A stretch of 64,000 nt of DNA, from positions 62,001 through 126,000 of the forward strand of contig QMIT01000003.1 in NCBI GenBank assembly GCA_024434115.1. The letters are read 5' to 3'. The DNA comes from Chloroflexota bacterium (GTDB lineage Bacteria > Chloroflexota > Anaerolineae > Aggregatilineales > J027). Under the pieces are notes generated by a model. That model had not been told where the DNA came from, searched no databases, and saw nothing but the letters and a program-made list of their open reading frames with translations. Positions within the stretch are counted from its first letter, which is position 1; every line of letters starts with the position of its first letter. Shown here one piece after another: positions 48,408 through 58,500 of the stretch. The position numbers were made by a program, and so were the translations under genes.

Positions 48408-50732
48408 ATGGATCAAAAAGAGTTATTTGCACTGGAACAACAGTGTATTCAAGAATGTGCCCCTCCCTGCGCCGCCGCTTGCCCGGTCCATGTGGATGTG
48501 CGGGCCATGCTTGCCGAAACTGCGCGGGGTGATTTTTCTGCCGCCCTCAAAATCTATCATAAAGCTGTCCCGTTTCCCCACATTCTCAGCCGCATCTGTG
48601 ACCAACCCTGTCAAAATGTGTGTCGCCGGGGTGAAATTGAAGAATCCATTGCCATCCGTGCCTTAGAACGGGCGGCGGTCAATCATGGCGAACTGTCCGA
48701 AGATAAAAAACGCCCGATGCCCAAGCGCACTGGAGATATTGCGGTGATTGGCGGGGGGATCAGTGGCTTAACCGTCGCCTATGATCTGGCCCGTAAAGGC
48801 TACAAAATCACCATCTACGAAGCGGGCAATGAGCTTGGCGGCGGGTTATGGAAAGCAGATCGAGACTACCTACCTGCCGAGGTCATTCGGGAGGATATTG
48901 AGGTTATTTATGAACTGGGGGTTGACGTTGATCTCAATACCCTGATAGATCATATTCATCTTTTTGAATTACGGAATGCGTTTGACGCGGTGTATATTGC
49001 GGTAGGGCCGCACGCCAGTGAGAACTTTGAACTGGAACGCGACCAATATGGGATTATCAAGGTTGACCCGATCACCTTTGAGACTAGCATGGCAGGGGTG
49101 TTCGCGGGTGGCGGTCTGCTGTGGGGCATCGAAATGCACTCGTCGGTGACATCCATTTCGGAGGGCCGTCGGGCGGGTATTTCGATTGATCGTTATTTAC
49201 AGAAAGTTTCGGTAACGGCTTCACGGGTCAACGAAGGGCCGTATACCTCGTGTCTATATACGGACATCAGCGGAATTAGCCCACGCCCTTTGATTCAAAT
49301 GGGCGATCCCGATTTTGGCTATGAATGGCACGAAGCCATCCAAGAGGCCAAGCGTTGCATCCAGTGTGAGTGCATGGAATGTGTCAAGGCGTGCGAATAT
49401 CTGCGCGAATTTGGCCGCTATCCACGCCGCTATGTGCGGGAAATCTACAACAACCTTTCGATTGTCAAAGGCACACGTTATGCCAATACCTTTATCAATT
49501 CATGCAGCTTGTGTGGATTGTGTGCCGAAATTTGCCCCGAAAATCTCGATATGGGTGCAGTCAACCTCAAGGCGCGGGAGGCGATGGTGGTGCAAAATCG
49601 GATGCCTGCCTCAGCGCATGACTTTGGCCTGCGGGATATGCAGTTTAGCAATAGTGACAAGTTTTTGATGGTGCGGAACGCCCCCGGCACAACCGCCAGC
49701 GATTATGTACTGTTCCCCGGTTGCCAATTGAGTGCTTCGTCACCAGAGCATGTGGAACGGGTCTATGGTGATTTGCAACGGGAGTTACCCGATCAGCGCG
49801 TCGGTTTGATGCTGGGCTGCTGTGGCGCTCCTGCAAATTGGGCCGGACGACCCGATCTATTTGAGGGCATTTTATCGGCATGGCGCACGCATTTACAGGC
49901 AATGGGTAATCCTAAAGTGATTTTGCCCTGCTCAAGCTGTTATCAGGTTTTCCAAAAACACCTCCCCGATATTGAAATCATCTCGCTGTGGGATTTCTTT
50001 GACGAAAATGGTCTACCCACCGAAGCCACCTCAGCCAACCGCACCGTCTCGATTCACGACCCATGCAGCACACGCTACGAAAGCCATCTGCAAGACAGCG
50101 TTCGGCATATTTTGGGGCGATTGGGGTATCAAATTGAAGAATTACCCCGCAGCCGCGAACGCACGACCTGTTGCAGCTATGGCGGCATGATGTGGTTAGC
50201 CAATCCCAATCTGGCCGAAAAAGTGGTACAGAAACGCATCCAAGAAGGTGAAGCCGATTTTGTGACCTACTGCGCCATGTGCCGCGATAATTTTGCGGGA
50301 CGGGGCAAACGGACGTGGCATATTTTGGATTTGATTTACAATCAAGGCAGTGATGAACATGGGGCGCGGCGCGGGCCAACTTATTCTCAACGGCATGACA
50401 ATCGCGCTCGGCTCAAGCGGCATTTACTGACCGAGATTTGGGGAGAAACGATGGACGGCTCGCAGCCTTATGAATCTATTCAACTGAGCATTGCGGAGGA
50501 TATACAGGCGAAATTGGAACAGCGCCTAATTTTAGTCGAGGACATCCAGCGGGTAATTGAATACGCCGAACGCACACGGCGCCGACTATTCAATCGCCAG
50601 ACAGGGCATTATTTGGCCTATCATAAACCCACCACTGTGACCTATTGGGTCGAATATCTGCCTAGTGACGATGGGTTTACCATCTTTAACGCCTACAGTC
50701 ACCGCATGGAAGTGCCGGGGAGCGGGTCGTGA
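48408..50732 (+). CDS. FAD/NAD(P) oxidoreductase with multiple [4Fe-4S] sites and CCG domains
   Basis: This 774-residue protein combines several parts. The N-terminal GltD-like cysteine domain has CAPPCAAACPVHV and CDQPCQNVC. An FAD-binding fold follows (IAVIGGGISGLTVAYDLARKG, then AGVFAGGGLLWG). Two ferredoxin-like cluster motifs come next (CIQCECMECVKACEY and CSLCGLCAEICPENL). The C-terminal heterodisulfide-reductase-like CCG repeats (LGCCGAPANW, TCCSYGGMMW) can hold an unusual [4Fe-4S] cluster. It would pass electrons between the aldehyde oxidoreductase, a nicotinamide or ferredoxin pool and a thiol or disulfide partner. It corresponds to what databases call pyridine nucleotide-disulfide oxidoreductase/dicluster-binding protein (from memory). 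The gap to the previous gene is 4 nt. Confidence 0.88.
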   Translation: MDQKELFALEQQCIQECAPPCAAACPVHVDVRAMLAETARGDFSAALKIYHKAVPFPHILSRICDQPCQNVCRRGEIEESIAIRALERAAVNHGELSEDKKRPMPKRTGDIAVIGGGISGLTVAYDLARKGYKITIYEAGNELGGGLWKADRDYLPAEVIREDIEVIYELGVDVDLNTLIDHIHLFELRNAFDAVYIAVGPHASENFELERDQYGIIKVDPITFETSMAGVFAGGGLLWGIEMHSSVTSISEGRRAGISIDRYLQKVSVTASRVNEGPYTSCLYTDISGISPRPLIQMGDPDFGYEWHEAIQEAKRCIQCECMECVKACEYLREFGRYPRRYVREIYNNLSIVKGTRYANTFINSCSLCGLCAEICPENLDMGAVNLKAREAMVVQNRMPASAHDFGLRDMQFSNSDKFLMVRNAPGTTASDYVLFPGCQLSASSPEHVERVYGDLQRELPDQRVGLMLGCCGAPANWAGRPDLFEGILSAWRTHLQAMGNPKVILPCSSCYQVFQKHLPDIEIISLWDFFDENGLPTEATSANRTVSIHDPCSTRYESHLQDSVRHILGRLGYQIEELPRSRERTTCCSYGGMMWLANPNLAEKVVQKRIQEGEADFVTYCAMCRDNFAGRGKRTWHILDLIYNQGSDEHGARRGPTYSQRHDNRARLKRHLLTEIWGETMDGSQPYESIQLSIAEDIQAKLEQRLILVEDIQRVIEYAERTRRRLFNRQTGHYLAYHKPTTVTYWVEYLPSDDGFTIFNAYSHRMEVPGSGS

Positions 50733-50929
50733 TGAGTGAGCAAGAGCAGGTTTGGATGTGTGATAACTGCAATGTCCCCTTGCAGCCGGATAAGGTGGAT
50801 GTGGCCTATATGGGCAATGCCTTTCCCGTTGAACTGCTGAAGTGCCCGAATTGTGGGTTGGTCTTTATTCCTGAGGAGTTGGCGCTCGGCAAAATGGTTG
50901 AAGTGGAAAAACAACTCGAAGATAAATAA
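50732..50929 (+). CDS. Small CxxC/CxxC redox or zinc protein (DVU_1557-like)
   Basis: This 65-residue protein has two CxxC knuckles (MCDNCN and LKCPNCG) spaced 27 residues apart. The tail is acidic and helical (LGKMVEVEKQLEDK). The fold should resemble a rubredoxin or zinc ribbon. If iron-bound it could carry electrons; if zinc-bound it could be structural. The start overlaps the TGA of the preceding gene (TGATG). It resembles the family I recall as DVU_1557 family redox protein, always in this neighbourhood. Confidence 0.8.
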   Translation: MSEQEQVWMCDNCNVPLQPDKVDVAYMGNAFPVELLKCPNCGLVFIPEELALGKMVEVEKQLEDK

Positions 50930-50933
50930 CTTC

Positions 50934-51668
50934 ATGATAACCGACCAGCGCATTCACCTCTACGAGCAAACTGCCCTGTTTGACGGTGTGGGAGAAGCCA
51001 TTCGTCCCGGTGGCATGGCACTGACTGACCACGCCCTGAGTCTATGTAACTTACCTGCGGGGTCATGCTTGCTCGATGTGGGATGCGGGCCGGGGGCGGC
51101 GATGGCCTACCTCAGCGACCATTATGATTATCAGGTTTTCGGGTGCGACCCATCCGCCCAATTGTTGCAGACGGCGCATCATCGCAGGGCGCGGTCTGTG
51201 GTTCAGGCAATGGGTGAACATCTGCCTTTCGCCGATGGACAGCTAGACGCCATACTGACCGAATGTAGTTTATCTGTCATGCAAAATGCCGATACCGCCC
51301 TGCAAGAATTCGCCCGAATTCTGCGTCCCGGTGGGTATCTGATTCTCAATGATTTCTATGTGCGGAATCCTGCTGGCATGGCGGCAATGTGCTGTTTGCC
51401 CATAGATTCATGTCTGGGTGGGGCGTTGCCACAGGCCGATATTATCCTGCGAATTGAACGACATGGCTTTAGGGTCATGGTGTGGGAAGACCATACCGAC
51501 GCGCTGCGAATCTTTACCGCGCAATTGATTTGGCAGCACGGGTCATTACAGCAATTTTGGTGTCGGGCCAGTTCGCACGCCGACCCGCTGCAAGCCCAAA
51601 ATGCTATTACCCTAGCGAAGCCGGGCTACTTTCTATTAATCGCGCAAAAAGGAGGCCGCGATGGATGA
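50934..51668 (+). CDS. Class I SAM-dependent methyltransferase (DVU_1556-like)
   Basis: This 244-residue protein has a Rossmann methyltransferase core: LLDVGCGPGAAMAYLSDH (motif I), VFGCDPSAQLL, LPFADGQLDAILTECSLSVM and ILRPGGYLILNDFY. A Cys pair (MCCLPIDSC) lies in the lid region, unusual for the fold. ATG 50934 lies 4 nt after the previous stop; a longer frame would overlap the redox gene. It overlaps the next gene by 8 nt. The acceptor is unknown. In this gene set it may modify a metabolite or cofactor made with the radical SAM enzyme. Confidence 0.85.
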   Translation: MITDQRIHLYEQTALFDGVGEAIRPGGMALTDHALSLCNLPAGSCLLDVGCGPGAAMAYLSDHYDYQVFGCDPSAQLLQTAHHRRARSVVQAMGEHLPFADGQLDAILTECSLSVMQNADTALQEFARILRPGGYLILNDFYVRNPAGMAAMCCLPIDSCLGGALPQADIILRIERHGFRVMVWEDHTDALRIFTAQLIWQHGSLQQFWCRASSHADPLQAQNAITLAKPGYFLLIAQKGGRDG

Positions 51669-52101
51669 TCGTATGAAAGAACTGTGGCGGCAGGGTTATT
51701 TTTGCAGCCAAATCTTGATGCGCATGGGTCTCGATTTGCAGGGCCGCGATAATCCCCAACTGCTACGGGCCATGAACGGCTTGGCGGGCGGTCTGGGATT
51801 TACGGGTGAATTATGCGGGGCACTCAGCGGCGGCGCTTGCCTATTGGGGCTGTACGCAGGCAAAGGCAAGGATGAAGATGAAGAAAACCTGCGCTTGAAT
51901 TTTATGATTGGCGAATTGGTGACATGGTTCAAAAACGGCTATGGTCAGGAATATGGCGGGATACGCTGCGATGAAATTTTGGCGGGCAGTTCCCAAAATC
52001 AAGCCATCCGCTGTCCTATTCTGGTGACGGGGACACTGCAAAAAGTCAAAGAATTATTGGTTGAAAACGGATTTGATCTAGCAGGGCCAGATGATGACTG
52101 A
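51661..52101 (+). CDS. C-GCAxxG-C-C family protein (DVU_1555-like)
   Basis: This 146-residue protein carries the family pattern: an N-terminal FCSQ cysteine, the central GELCGALSGGACLLGLYAGK and a downstream RCDEI cysteine, with RCPIL further on. Members have conserved cysteines presumed to bind a metal or cluster, and many lie next to redox operons; function is not established. It overlaps both neighbours (8 and 11 nt), pointing to tight translational coupling. Confidence 0.85.
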   Translation: MDDRMKELWRQGYFCSQILMRMGLDLQGRDNPQLLRAMNGLAGGLGFTGELCGALSGGACLLGLYAGKGKDEDEENLRLNFMIGELVTWFKNGYGQEYGGIRCDEILAGSSQNQAIRCPILVTGTLQKVKELLVENGFDLAGPDDD

Positions 52102-53488
52102 TACCCCCGTCGTCCTTTCCGCCACCGAAAGCGTTTGCCCGATCTGCCTAGCCCGTTTACCCGCCGAGCGTGTGATGCTCGGTGAGGATGTGTATCTGCG
52201 TAAAATATGCCCCGAACATGGCCCATTCCAAACCATTGTGTGGCGGGGGCAACACCCGGCCTATACCGAATGGGTCAAGCCCAAAATTCCCACTTATCCC
52301 GCGCACCCGGCTACGCAAAATAATCTTGGCTGCCCCTTCGACTGCGGCCTGTGTCCCGACCATCGCCAACAAACTTGCACTGTCTTGCTTGAAGTTACGC
52401 AGCGCTGCGATTTGCGCTGTCCTTTTTGTTTTGCTGACGCAGGGGTCAATCCACCACCTGACCCTGATATGGCGACGATTGAGGGGTGGTATCGGCGGCT
52501 GTTGGAACTCGGCAGTAATTCCGCCAATATTCAACTTTCGGGGGGTGAGCCGACCCTACGCAACGACCTACCCGATATTGTGGCGCTTGGCAAATCGCTG
52601 GGGTTCCCATTTATTCAGGTCAACACGAACGGCTTACGACTCGGACGCGATGCGGGTTACGTTAAGCGGCTAAAACAGGCGGGGCTATCCTCTGTATTTA
52701 TGCAGTTCGACGGCACCCATGATGATCTATTGGTGACGATACGGGGTGTCAAGCAACTAGACCGCAAAAGGGCCGCTATTGAACACTGTGCCGAAAATCA
52801 GTTGACAGTGATCCTTGTGCCGACGCTCGTCCCCCATGTGAACACAGACGACATCGGCCATATCATCGAATTTGCACTGGATTACTTCCCCACCGTGCGC
52901 GGTGTGCATTTTCAACCCGTCAGCTATTTTGGACGCTATCCCCAAGCCCCTACTGACGATGACCGCATCACCATTCCCGAAGTGATCCGCCTGATTGAAA
53001 CCCAGACAGGCGGTCAGATGAAAGCCTCCAATTTTACGACCTCCGGTTGTGAAAACGCCTTGTGTTCGCTGCATGGCAATTTTGTCGTCATGCCAGATGG
53101 CGAATTGCGGTCTTGGTCGGAACAACACACGAGCGGATGCTGCACGCCCCAACCCGCCGAGACCGGTGCGGCCAAGACCCGTCAATTTGTCGCCCAATTT
53201 TGGTCATCCAATGCCAACCTCATTTCGTTGGACAGTATTGGAGAATCCAAGTTGGGGGATTGGGATGTCTTTTTGGCGCGTACCAAGACCCATACCTTTT
53301 GTGTTTCGGGCATGGCCTTTCAGGACGCATGGAATCTTGATTTGGATCGCCTACGTGATTGCTGTATTCACGCCGTTAGCCCCGATGGTCGCCTTATCCC
53401 ATTTTGTGCTTATAATTTAACTGACCAGATGGGACGGTCTATCTATCGAAATCAACAGGCGACAATCCATGCGTATAACGCCCCTTGA
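52091..53488 (+). CDS. Radical SAM protein with N-terminal zinc-like cysteine modules (TrsS/MJ0619-like)
   Basis: This 465-residue protein starts with CPICLARL...CPEHGPF and GCPFDCGLCPDH modules. The radical SAM cluster motif CDLRCPFC (Cx3Cx2C) follows, then SAM-site features IQLSGGEPTLR and QVNTNGLRL. Cysteine-rich C-terminal parts (TSGCENALCSLHG, CCIHAVSPDGRLIPFC) may hold auxiliary clusters. The layout resembles MJ0619-type enzymes, some of which methylate pterin cofactors through radical chemistry. I recall a related (seleno)protein named TrsS; here CVSGMAFQD has Cys and no in-frame TGA. The substrate is unknown. Genes on both sides overlap it (11 and 20 nt). Confidence 0.87.
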   Translation: MMTDTPVVLSATESVCPICLARLPAERVMLGEDVYLRKICPEHGPFQTIVWRGQHPAYTEWVKPKIPTYPAHPATQNNLGCPFDCGLCPDHRQQTCTVLLEVTQRCDLRCPFCFADAGVNPPPDPDMATIEGWYRRLLELGSNSANIQLSGGEPTLRNDLPDIVALGKSLGFPFIQVNTNGLRLGRDAGYVKRLKQAGLSSVFMQFDGTHDDLLVTIRGVKQLDRKRAAIEHCAENQLTVILVPTLVPHVNTDDIGHIIEFALDYFPTVRGVHFQPVSYFGRYPQAPTDDDRITIPEVIRLIETQTGGQMKASNFTTSGCENALCSLHGNFVVMPDGELRSWSEQHTSGCCTPQPAETGAAKTRQFVAQFWSSNANLISLDSIGESKLGDWDVFLARTKTHTFCVSGMAFQDAWNLDLDRLRDCCIHAVSPDGRLIPFCAYNLTDQMGRSIYRNQQATIHAYNAP

Positions 53489-54737
53489 GGGATGGGGTGC
53501 TGAAAAAATCCAACACCCAAAATTGACCCGTGCGGCATTGGAAAAATATCAGCTGACCAAACTCCAAGCCGTAATTCAATTCGCCCGCACCAAAAGTCCA
53601 TTTTATCGGCATCTGTTGGCTGATATTCCTAACCTTAGCCAACTAAGCGACCTCGCCCAATGGCCTTTCACAACAGCCGAAGATATTCGCCAACAACCCC
53701 TGCAATTGCTGTGTGTATCCCAAGATGAGATTCATCGAGTGGTAACACTGGATAGCTCCGGCACAACGGGTCAACCCAAACGGCTCTACTTTACGCCCGA
53801 CGACCAGCAGTTGACGATTGATTTTTTCCGGGTGGGCATGTCCACTTTTACCAACCCCGATGACCGTGTATTGATTTTGCTGCCCGGTGAGAGCGCAGGC
53901 AGTGTAGGTGATTTGCTGGCGACGGCTTTACAGCAGTTGGGCGCAGTGCCGATCAAACATGGCCCAGTACGTGACCCACTTGCAACACTAAACATCATCT
54001 GGGAGGAGAAAATTACCGGAATGGTGGGGGTTCCGACCCACGTTTTGGCCCTCGCCCGCCAGCCAAATACACCGATGCCAAGCCTTAAAAGCGTTCTATT
54101 GACCACCGACCATGTACCCAATACCATTAAATACGCGGTTGAAGAAGCCTTTGACTGTACGGTTTACAATCATTATGGCATGACAGAAATGGGCTTGGGT
54201 GGCGGTGTTGAGTGTGAGGCACGACTGGGCTATCATCTGCGTGAAGCCGATCTCTATGTTGAGGTTATTGATCCGATGACGGGTCGTGTTTTACCAGACG
54301 GGGAATACGGGGAAGTCGTTTTTACCACCCTGACGCGACGTGGAATGCCTCTGATTCGATACCGCACAGGCGATGTGAGCCGATTTATGCCTGATGTATG
54401 TCCTTGCGGTACGTGCCTCAAGACGCTTGAAAAAATCACTCATCGGTTAAGTGGACAGGTAAAAATCGGGGACAAGATCATCACAATGGCTGATCTCGAT
54501 GAGATTTTGTTCTCATTTGAGGACGTGCTAGACTTTAGGGTAATAGTGCGCCGCGAGAATGGGGACGATATGCTTCAACTAGAAGTTAAAATGAGGAATG
54601 GCTCAAAGTTAGAGCGGGTTAATGAATTTAAGGTAGCGTTACTACCCCTAACTCAACACATAGCAATTCAAATTGTGCCCACCCTCCCCACCAGCATGGC
54701 AAAACGCGCCATTGTTGACACGCGGGGTCACGCATGA
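53469..54737 (+). CDS. AMP-forming CoA ligase / phenylacetate-CoA ligase-like (DVU_1553-like)
   Basis: This 422-residue adenylating enzyme belongs to the PaaK/F390-synthetase branch. The N-terminal segment YQLTKLQAVIQFARTKSPFYR is typical. The ATP loop is LDSSGTTGQPKRLYF, the A5-like motif is YNHYGMTEMG, and the hinge is RYRTGDVSRF. A CPCGTC motif, normal in PaaK-like proteins, is present. It would activate a carboxylic acid to an acyl-AMP and then a thioester or ester. Because the operon starts with an aldehyde oxidoreductase, it may activate the acid that enzyme forms, or release CoA from it, but the direction is inferred. Confidence 0.88.
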   Translation: MRITPLEGWGAEKIQHPKLTRAALEKYQLTKLQAVIQFARTKSPFYRHLLADIPNLSQLSDLAQWPFTTAEDIRQQPLQLLCVSQDEIHRVVTLDSSGTTGQPKRLYFTPDDQQLTIDFFRVGMSTFTNPDDRVLILLPGESAGSVGDLLATALQQLGAVPIKHGPVRDPLATLNIIWEEKITGMVGVPTHVLALARQPNTPMPSLKSVLLTTDHVPNTIKYAVEEAFDCTVYNHYGMTEMGLGGGVECEARLGYHLREADLYVEVIDPMTGRVLPDGEYGEVVFTTLTRRGMPLIRYRTGDVSRFMPDVCPCGTCLKTLEKITHRLSGQVKIGDKIITMADLDEILFSFEDVLDFRVIVRRENGDDMLQLEVKMRNGSKLERVNEFKVALLPLTQHIAIQIVPTLPTSMAKRAIVDTRGHA

Positions 54738-55297
54738 GCAAAAAACAACCCCCTGCCAGTACCATCTCGCCTGAATATCTGCTTTTGGGATTTCTCAATC
54801 AAGCTCCAACACATGGCTATGATTTGCATGAGCGCATCCATCGGGAATTGGGTCAGATTTGGCATATTTCACTGAGCCAAATCTATAATATCCTCAATCG
54901 CTTAGAAGCCGAAGGCTATATCAAAGGTGAGATGAAGGCCCAAGAAAAATCGCCGCCGCGCCACTATTTCCAGCTTACCTTGTCGGGACGCAAACGATTT
55001 GAAGAATGGCTAAACACCCCGACCAAACCCAGCATCCATGCCATTCGGGTCGAGTTTTTGACGCGCCTCTATTTTGTATATATGACTACCCCTCAAGCCA
55101 TCCATGCCTTAATAGAGTCTCAAATCACCCAAATTCAGTTGGATTTGGCGCATATCCAAATCATGCACCGGGAACTGGCCGCGGACCAAGTTTTTAATCA
55201 GCTAGGAGCGGAATTGCGCATTCGCCAGTTGACCTCGGTGATCGCGTGGCTAGAAGAATGCCACCTGCGCTTTGCTCCACCCAGCCAAGAAAAATAG
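54734..55297 (+). CDS. PadR-family transcriptional regulator
   Basis: This 187-residue regulator has an N-terminal winged helix with family hallmarks (SPEYLLLGFLNQAPTHGYDLHERI, SLSQIYNILNRLEAEGYI, RHYFQLTLSGRKRFEEWL). A C-terminal helical dimerisation domain (about 95-187) makes it a PadR-s2-like protein. PadR proteins are usually repressors released by aromatic acids or other small ligands. The start overlaps the ligase stop (ATGA). Being last in the operon fits autoregulation through the inverted repeat upstream of the first gene. Confidence 0.92.
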   Translation: MSKKQPPASTISPEYLLLGFLNQAPTHGYDLHERIHRELGQIWHISLSQIYNILNRLEAEGYIKGEMKAQEKSPPRHYFQLTLSGRKRFEEWLNTPTKPSIHAIRVEFLTRLYFVYMTTPQAIHALIESQITQIQLDLAHIQIMHRELAADQVFNQLGAELRIRQLTSVIAWLEECHLRFAPPSQEK

Positions 55298-55387
55298 ACC
55301 CCTCTTCGATAGTCATTCACTCGCCGACAGTTTTTTGCGAAAGGCCATCAGCAAGCTAATTTCAGACGGGTAGACCTCACCCCCCGG

Positions 55388-55411
55388 CCCCCTCTCCATC
55401 AGGCGAGGGGG
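55388..55411. repeat. GC-rich palindromic repeat downstream of padR
   Basis: CCCCCTC (55388-55394) pairs perfectly with GAGGGGG (55405-55411). GGCGAGGGGG is shared with the hairpin in the M1 gene at 31.97 kb. The surrounding 220 nt (55298-55517) hold no other gene. It looks like a dispersed REP-like element. Confidence 0.6.
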
Positions 55412-55517
55412 AGGCGAATCTGGCGTATGGAAGCCCCTCTCACGTGGGAATCGATAGTCAAGAGGGATATTTTCGGCTTTATAGACATCAGCATGGCACA
55501 AGTATCAAAAACTCGAT

Positions 55518-58500
55518 TTACGTAGCAGCACGAATGGGTTGATTGATTCTGACCGTTTCCTCACCCAACACCTGCTGCAAGGTCATCTCAAATTTCGCCA
55601 TCGCAATTTCTTGGCTGTTGTATTGCTGAATAAGTTCACGACCCTGGGCGGCAATAGAGTGCCACAAGGGATTGTCATAAAGCAGCGTGGTCATGGACTG
55701 GGCAAAATCACTGGCTGTGTCAGCGACCAAAACGTGCTTGCCGTGTTCCAAATTCATACCCTCAACCCCTACAACCGTCGAGACACTCGGCGTACCAACC
55801 ATTAAGGCTTGCAGCAGTTTCCGCTTGGTACCAGCCCCAACCTTTAGCGGCACAATCGTAATACGCGAGGCTTCAATGTAGGGAATGACCGAAGGCACCC
55901 AGCCAACCATATGCACATTCGGGATTTTCACTTGGGCCGATTTGCCGAGGAAACGCTGCATATCGTTGCCGACAATGTACAGAGGATGATCACGCAGCAC
56001 ATCCAAGTCCAGAAGGGGCAAAATATCTTGCATTAGATAATCAAAGGCCTGAATATTCGGTGGGTGGCGGAAATTCCCGACGAACAAGATGCCTCGCCGC
56101 TCCTCATAGGGAATAGGCGAAGTTTCCAGTGACTCCATATCGGGGATACAGAAGGCGTTCGGGCGCTGGATAAACATCTCGTTGAGCATATGGGCTTCTT
56201 TTTCCGAGACAGTCAAAACGCCATCCGCCTGTCCATATACGTTGAGTTCGCGGACAATATTTTCGCCCTGATCGGCGTCAAGCCCAATGTCCTCACCCTC
56301 GACAAATGCGCCTCGCACATTACGTACAAAATGCAAATCTACAGTGTCCACAACCAATTTGGGCGCAGGTGACAACTTTTCAACAAACTTCAACAGGTAT
56401 TCGCCAAATTCCCAGAAAACACCCATCACCAGATCAAAATGTCCATTTTCGAGGAGCATTTCGGGGTTGGTAAAGTATGGATACCCTCCAAAGACCGCGA
56501 CTCCCCGCTGACGCAGCAGGTGAGTGTAACGTTCGCCATGATTCGGATTCTGAATCAACAGAGTTACCGACCAACCCAATTCTTGGAACATATCTACAAA
56601 ATGGGCAAAGCGGCGTGAGCCACTTTCACGGTCAAATTCTGGCATCAGCGGCGCACAGATTAAGACCCGTTTTGTGCCAGTCCGAGAGCCAACCAGCGTT
56701 GTCCGCAGCACAGTCGCTACGGTCACATCAGGCGGTGAGGAGGGCTGCTCTTCCAGCATATCCTTCCATTTTTCAAGGAATTTCTCATGATTAAGCGCCT
56801 GATAGTGCTTCAATGTGCCTTTTTTGCTGGGGTCAGTCCCACTCGTAACGCCCTCAAAATGAATCACGCGGCAATCCGGCTGAAAATAGACTTCGTAGCC
56901 TGCTGCGCGAACAGCAAAACAATAGTCGGTATCTTCATAATAAATCGGGCGGAAACGTTCATCGTACCCGCCGATTTGGTTCCACAACCAACGCGGTGTC
57001 GCCAACAACGCCCCGGAGACATAATCCACCTTACGCACAAAGTTGTACTCAGGGCTGTTGGGGTCTTCCAAGCGACCCACGTTCCATGCGTTGCCAATGT
57101 TAAAGACCGCCGCACCCGCTTCTTGCAGACGACCATCCGGGAAAATCAACATGCCGCCAACAACGCCAGCATCAGGAAAATCCACAAAGGTGCGAGCCAG
57201 GGCTTGAATCCAACCCTCTTGGGGCAGAATATCGTTGTTTAATGTGACAACAATATCTTTGGTAGCTTTCGACGCCCCAAATTTGCAGGTCATGAGATAG
57301 CCCATATTTTGGGGATTTTGTAAAACCTGAATCCGAGGATCACGGGCTTCCCATTCCTTGATTTCCTCGTATACCCCTTCCTCAGTTGAACAGTCGTCTA
57401 CCACAATGATTTCGACATCCATATCAGGGGGGATGGTTTTGACCATTTGCTCTAGGCAATTGTTAGTATAATCGCGGTGATTAAAGCTCGGCAGCACTAA
57501 TGAGACACTGGGTAGTTGCTGTTGGGTAGTTTCGACTGCTTGTATAAGTACATTCGTCACCGAACCATCTTCTTCTAGGCAAATCACTCCATACTTGGCA
57601 ACCCGCCGTGCTTCCTCCATGCGCTCATTGCCCCGGACCACCGCCAAATCTGCTGTGCGATCCAGATAGGGCAAGCTGTCTTCCTCAACCGGTGGGGCAA
57701 AAACAGCATGAAGGGGCAGTGCCTCCGTTAAATCAAAATCCGCCGTCCAATTGAGGATAGATAAATAGCGATGGCTCGGCGTGACATATTGTTCTACCAA
57801 TTGCTCCAACTCGTGCCGGGTTTGTTCCGATAGCTTGGCGGTGGGAAACACCACATTCATGTACACAGGTGCGGTTAATGGAGGGAGTTCCCCGGACGGC
57901 ACAGACATTGCAATTGGCTCAGGCGCGGGATTGGAAGGCTCAACAGCAGGCATAAACGATTGACGTTCGCCCTTAAATGTCCAACGATACAGCCGTTTCG
58001 TTAAAGTGATTGGGCCTTCTTTACGCAAAAGATACTGCGAGGTCATCAACAAATGATAGAGGCGTTCTAGCCGTGACCCATCGGGCATCAAACGTCGTTT
58101 CCACCGATACCAACGTTGGATCATTGACCAAGCACGGGTATTGTGGAAGGCGGTCATTTGTTGTTCAAGCATCAACGCATAATGTTGCGCCGAGGCAAAT
58201 TGATGCTCAACCCGTTTGGCGTGCTCCTTAACCGAACCTAGTTCTAATTCTAGTTGTTCAATATGGAACTGTTGATGACTCAACAAAAGATCAGACTCGC
58301 GATTATCCAGCGCAAGTTCGCTGAGTTGTTTCGTCAAGGCTTGCTGTTCAGCAATACGTTGATCTAGCTGAGCTTCATATTCAGTTTGTAAGGTATGCGT
58401 TAGCGTAAGTAGGTCATTTTCGTACTTGGCGTGCAAGGCTTGTCTTAGAGTATTTAGGTCATTTTCATGCTGCCGACCAAGATTGGTTAAACCAAGTCGG

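Noticed and set aside
53170-53300. In-frame selenocysteine in the radical SAM protein
   Set aside because: The frame is open without TGA, and the relevant position has a normal Cys codon.
55313-55501. 62-aa minus-strand open frame over the palindromic repeat
   Set aside because: It is translated repeat sequence with no ribosome site and low-complexity Pro/Gly/Arg content; not a credible gene.
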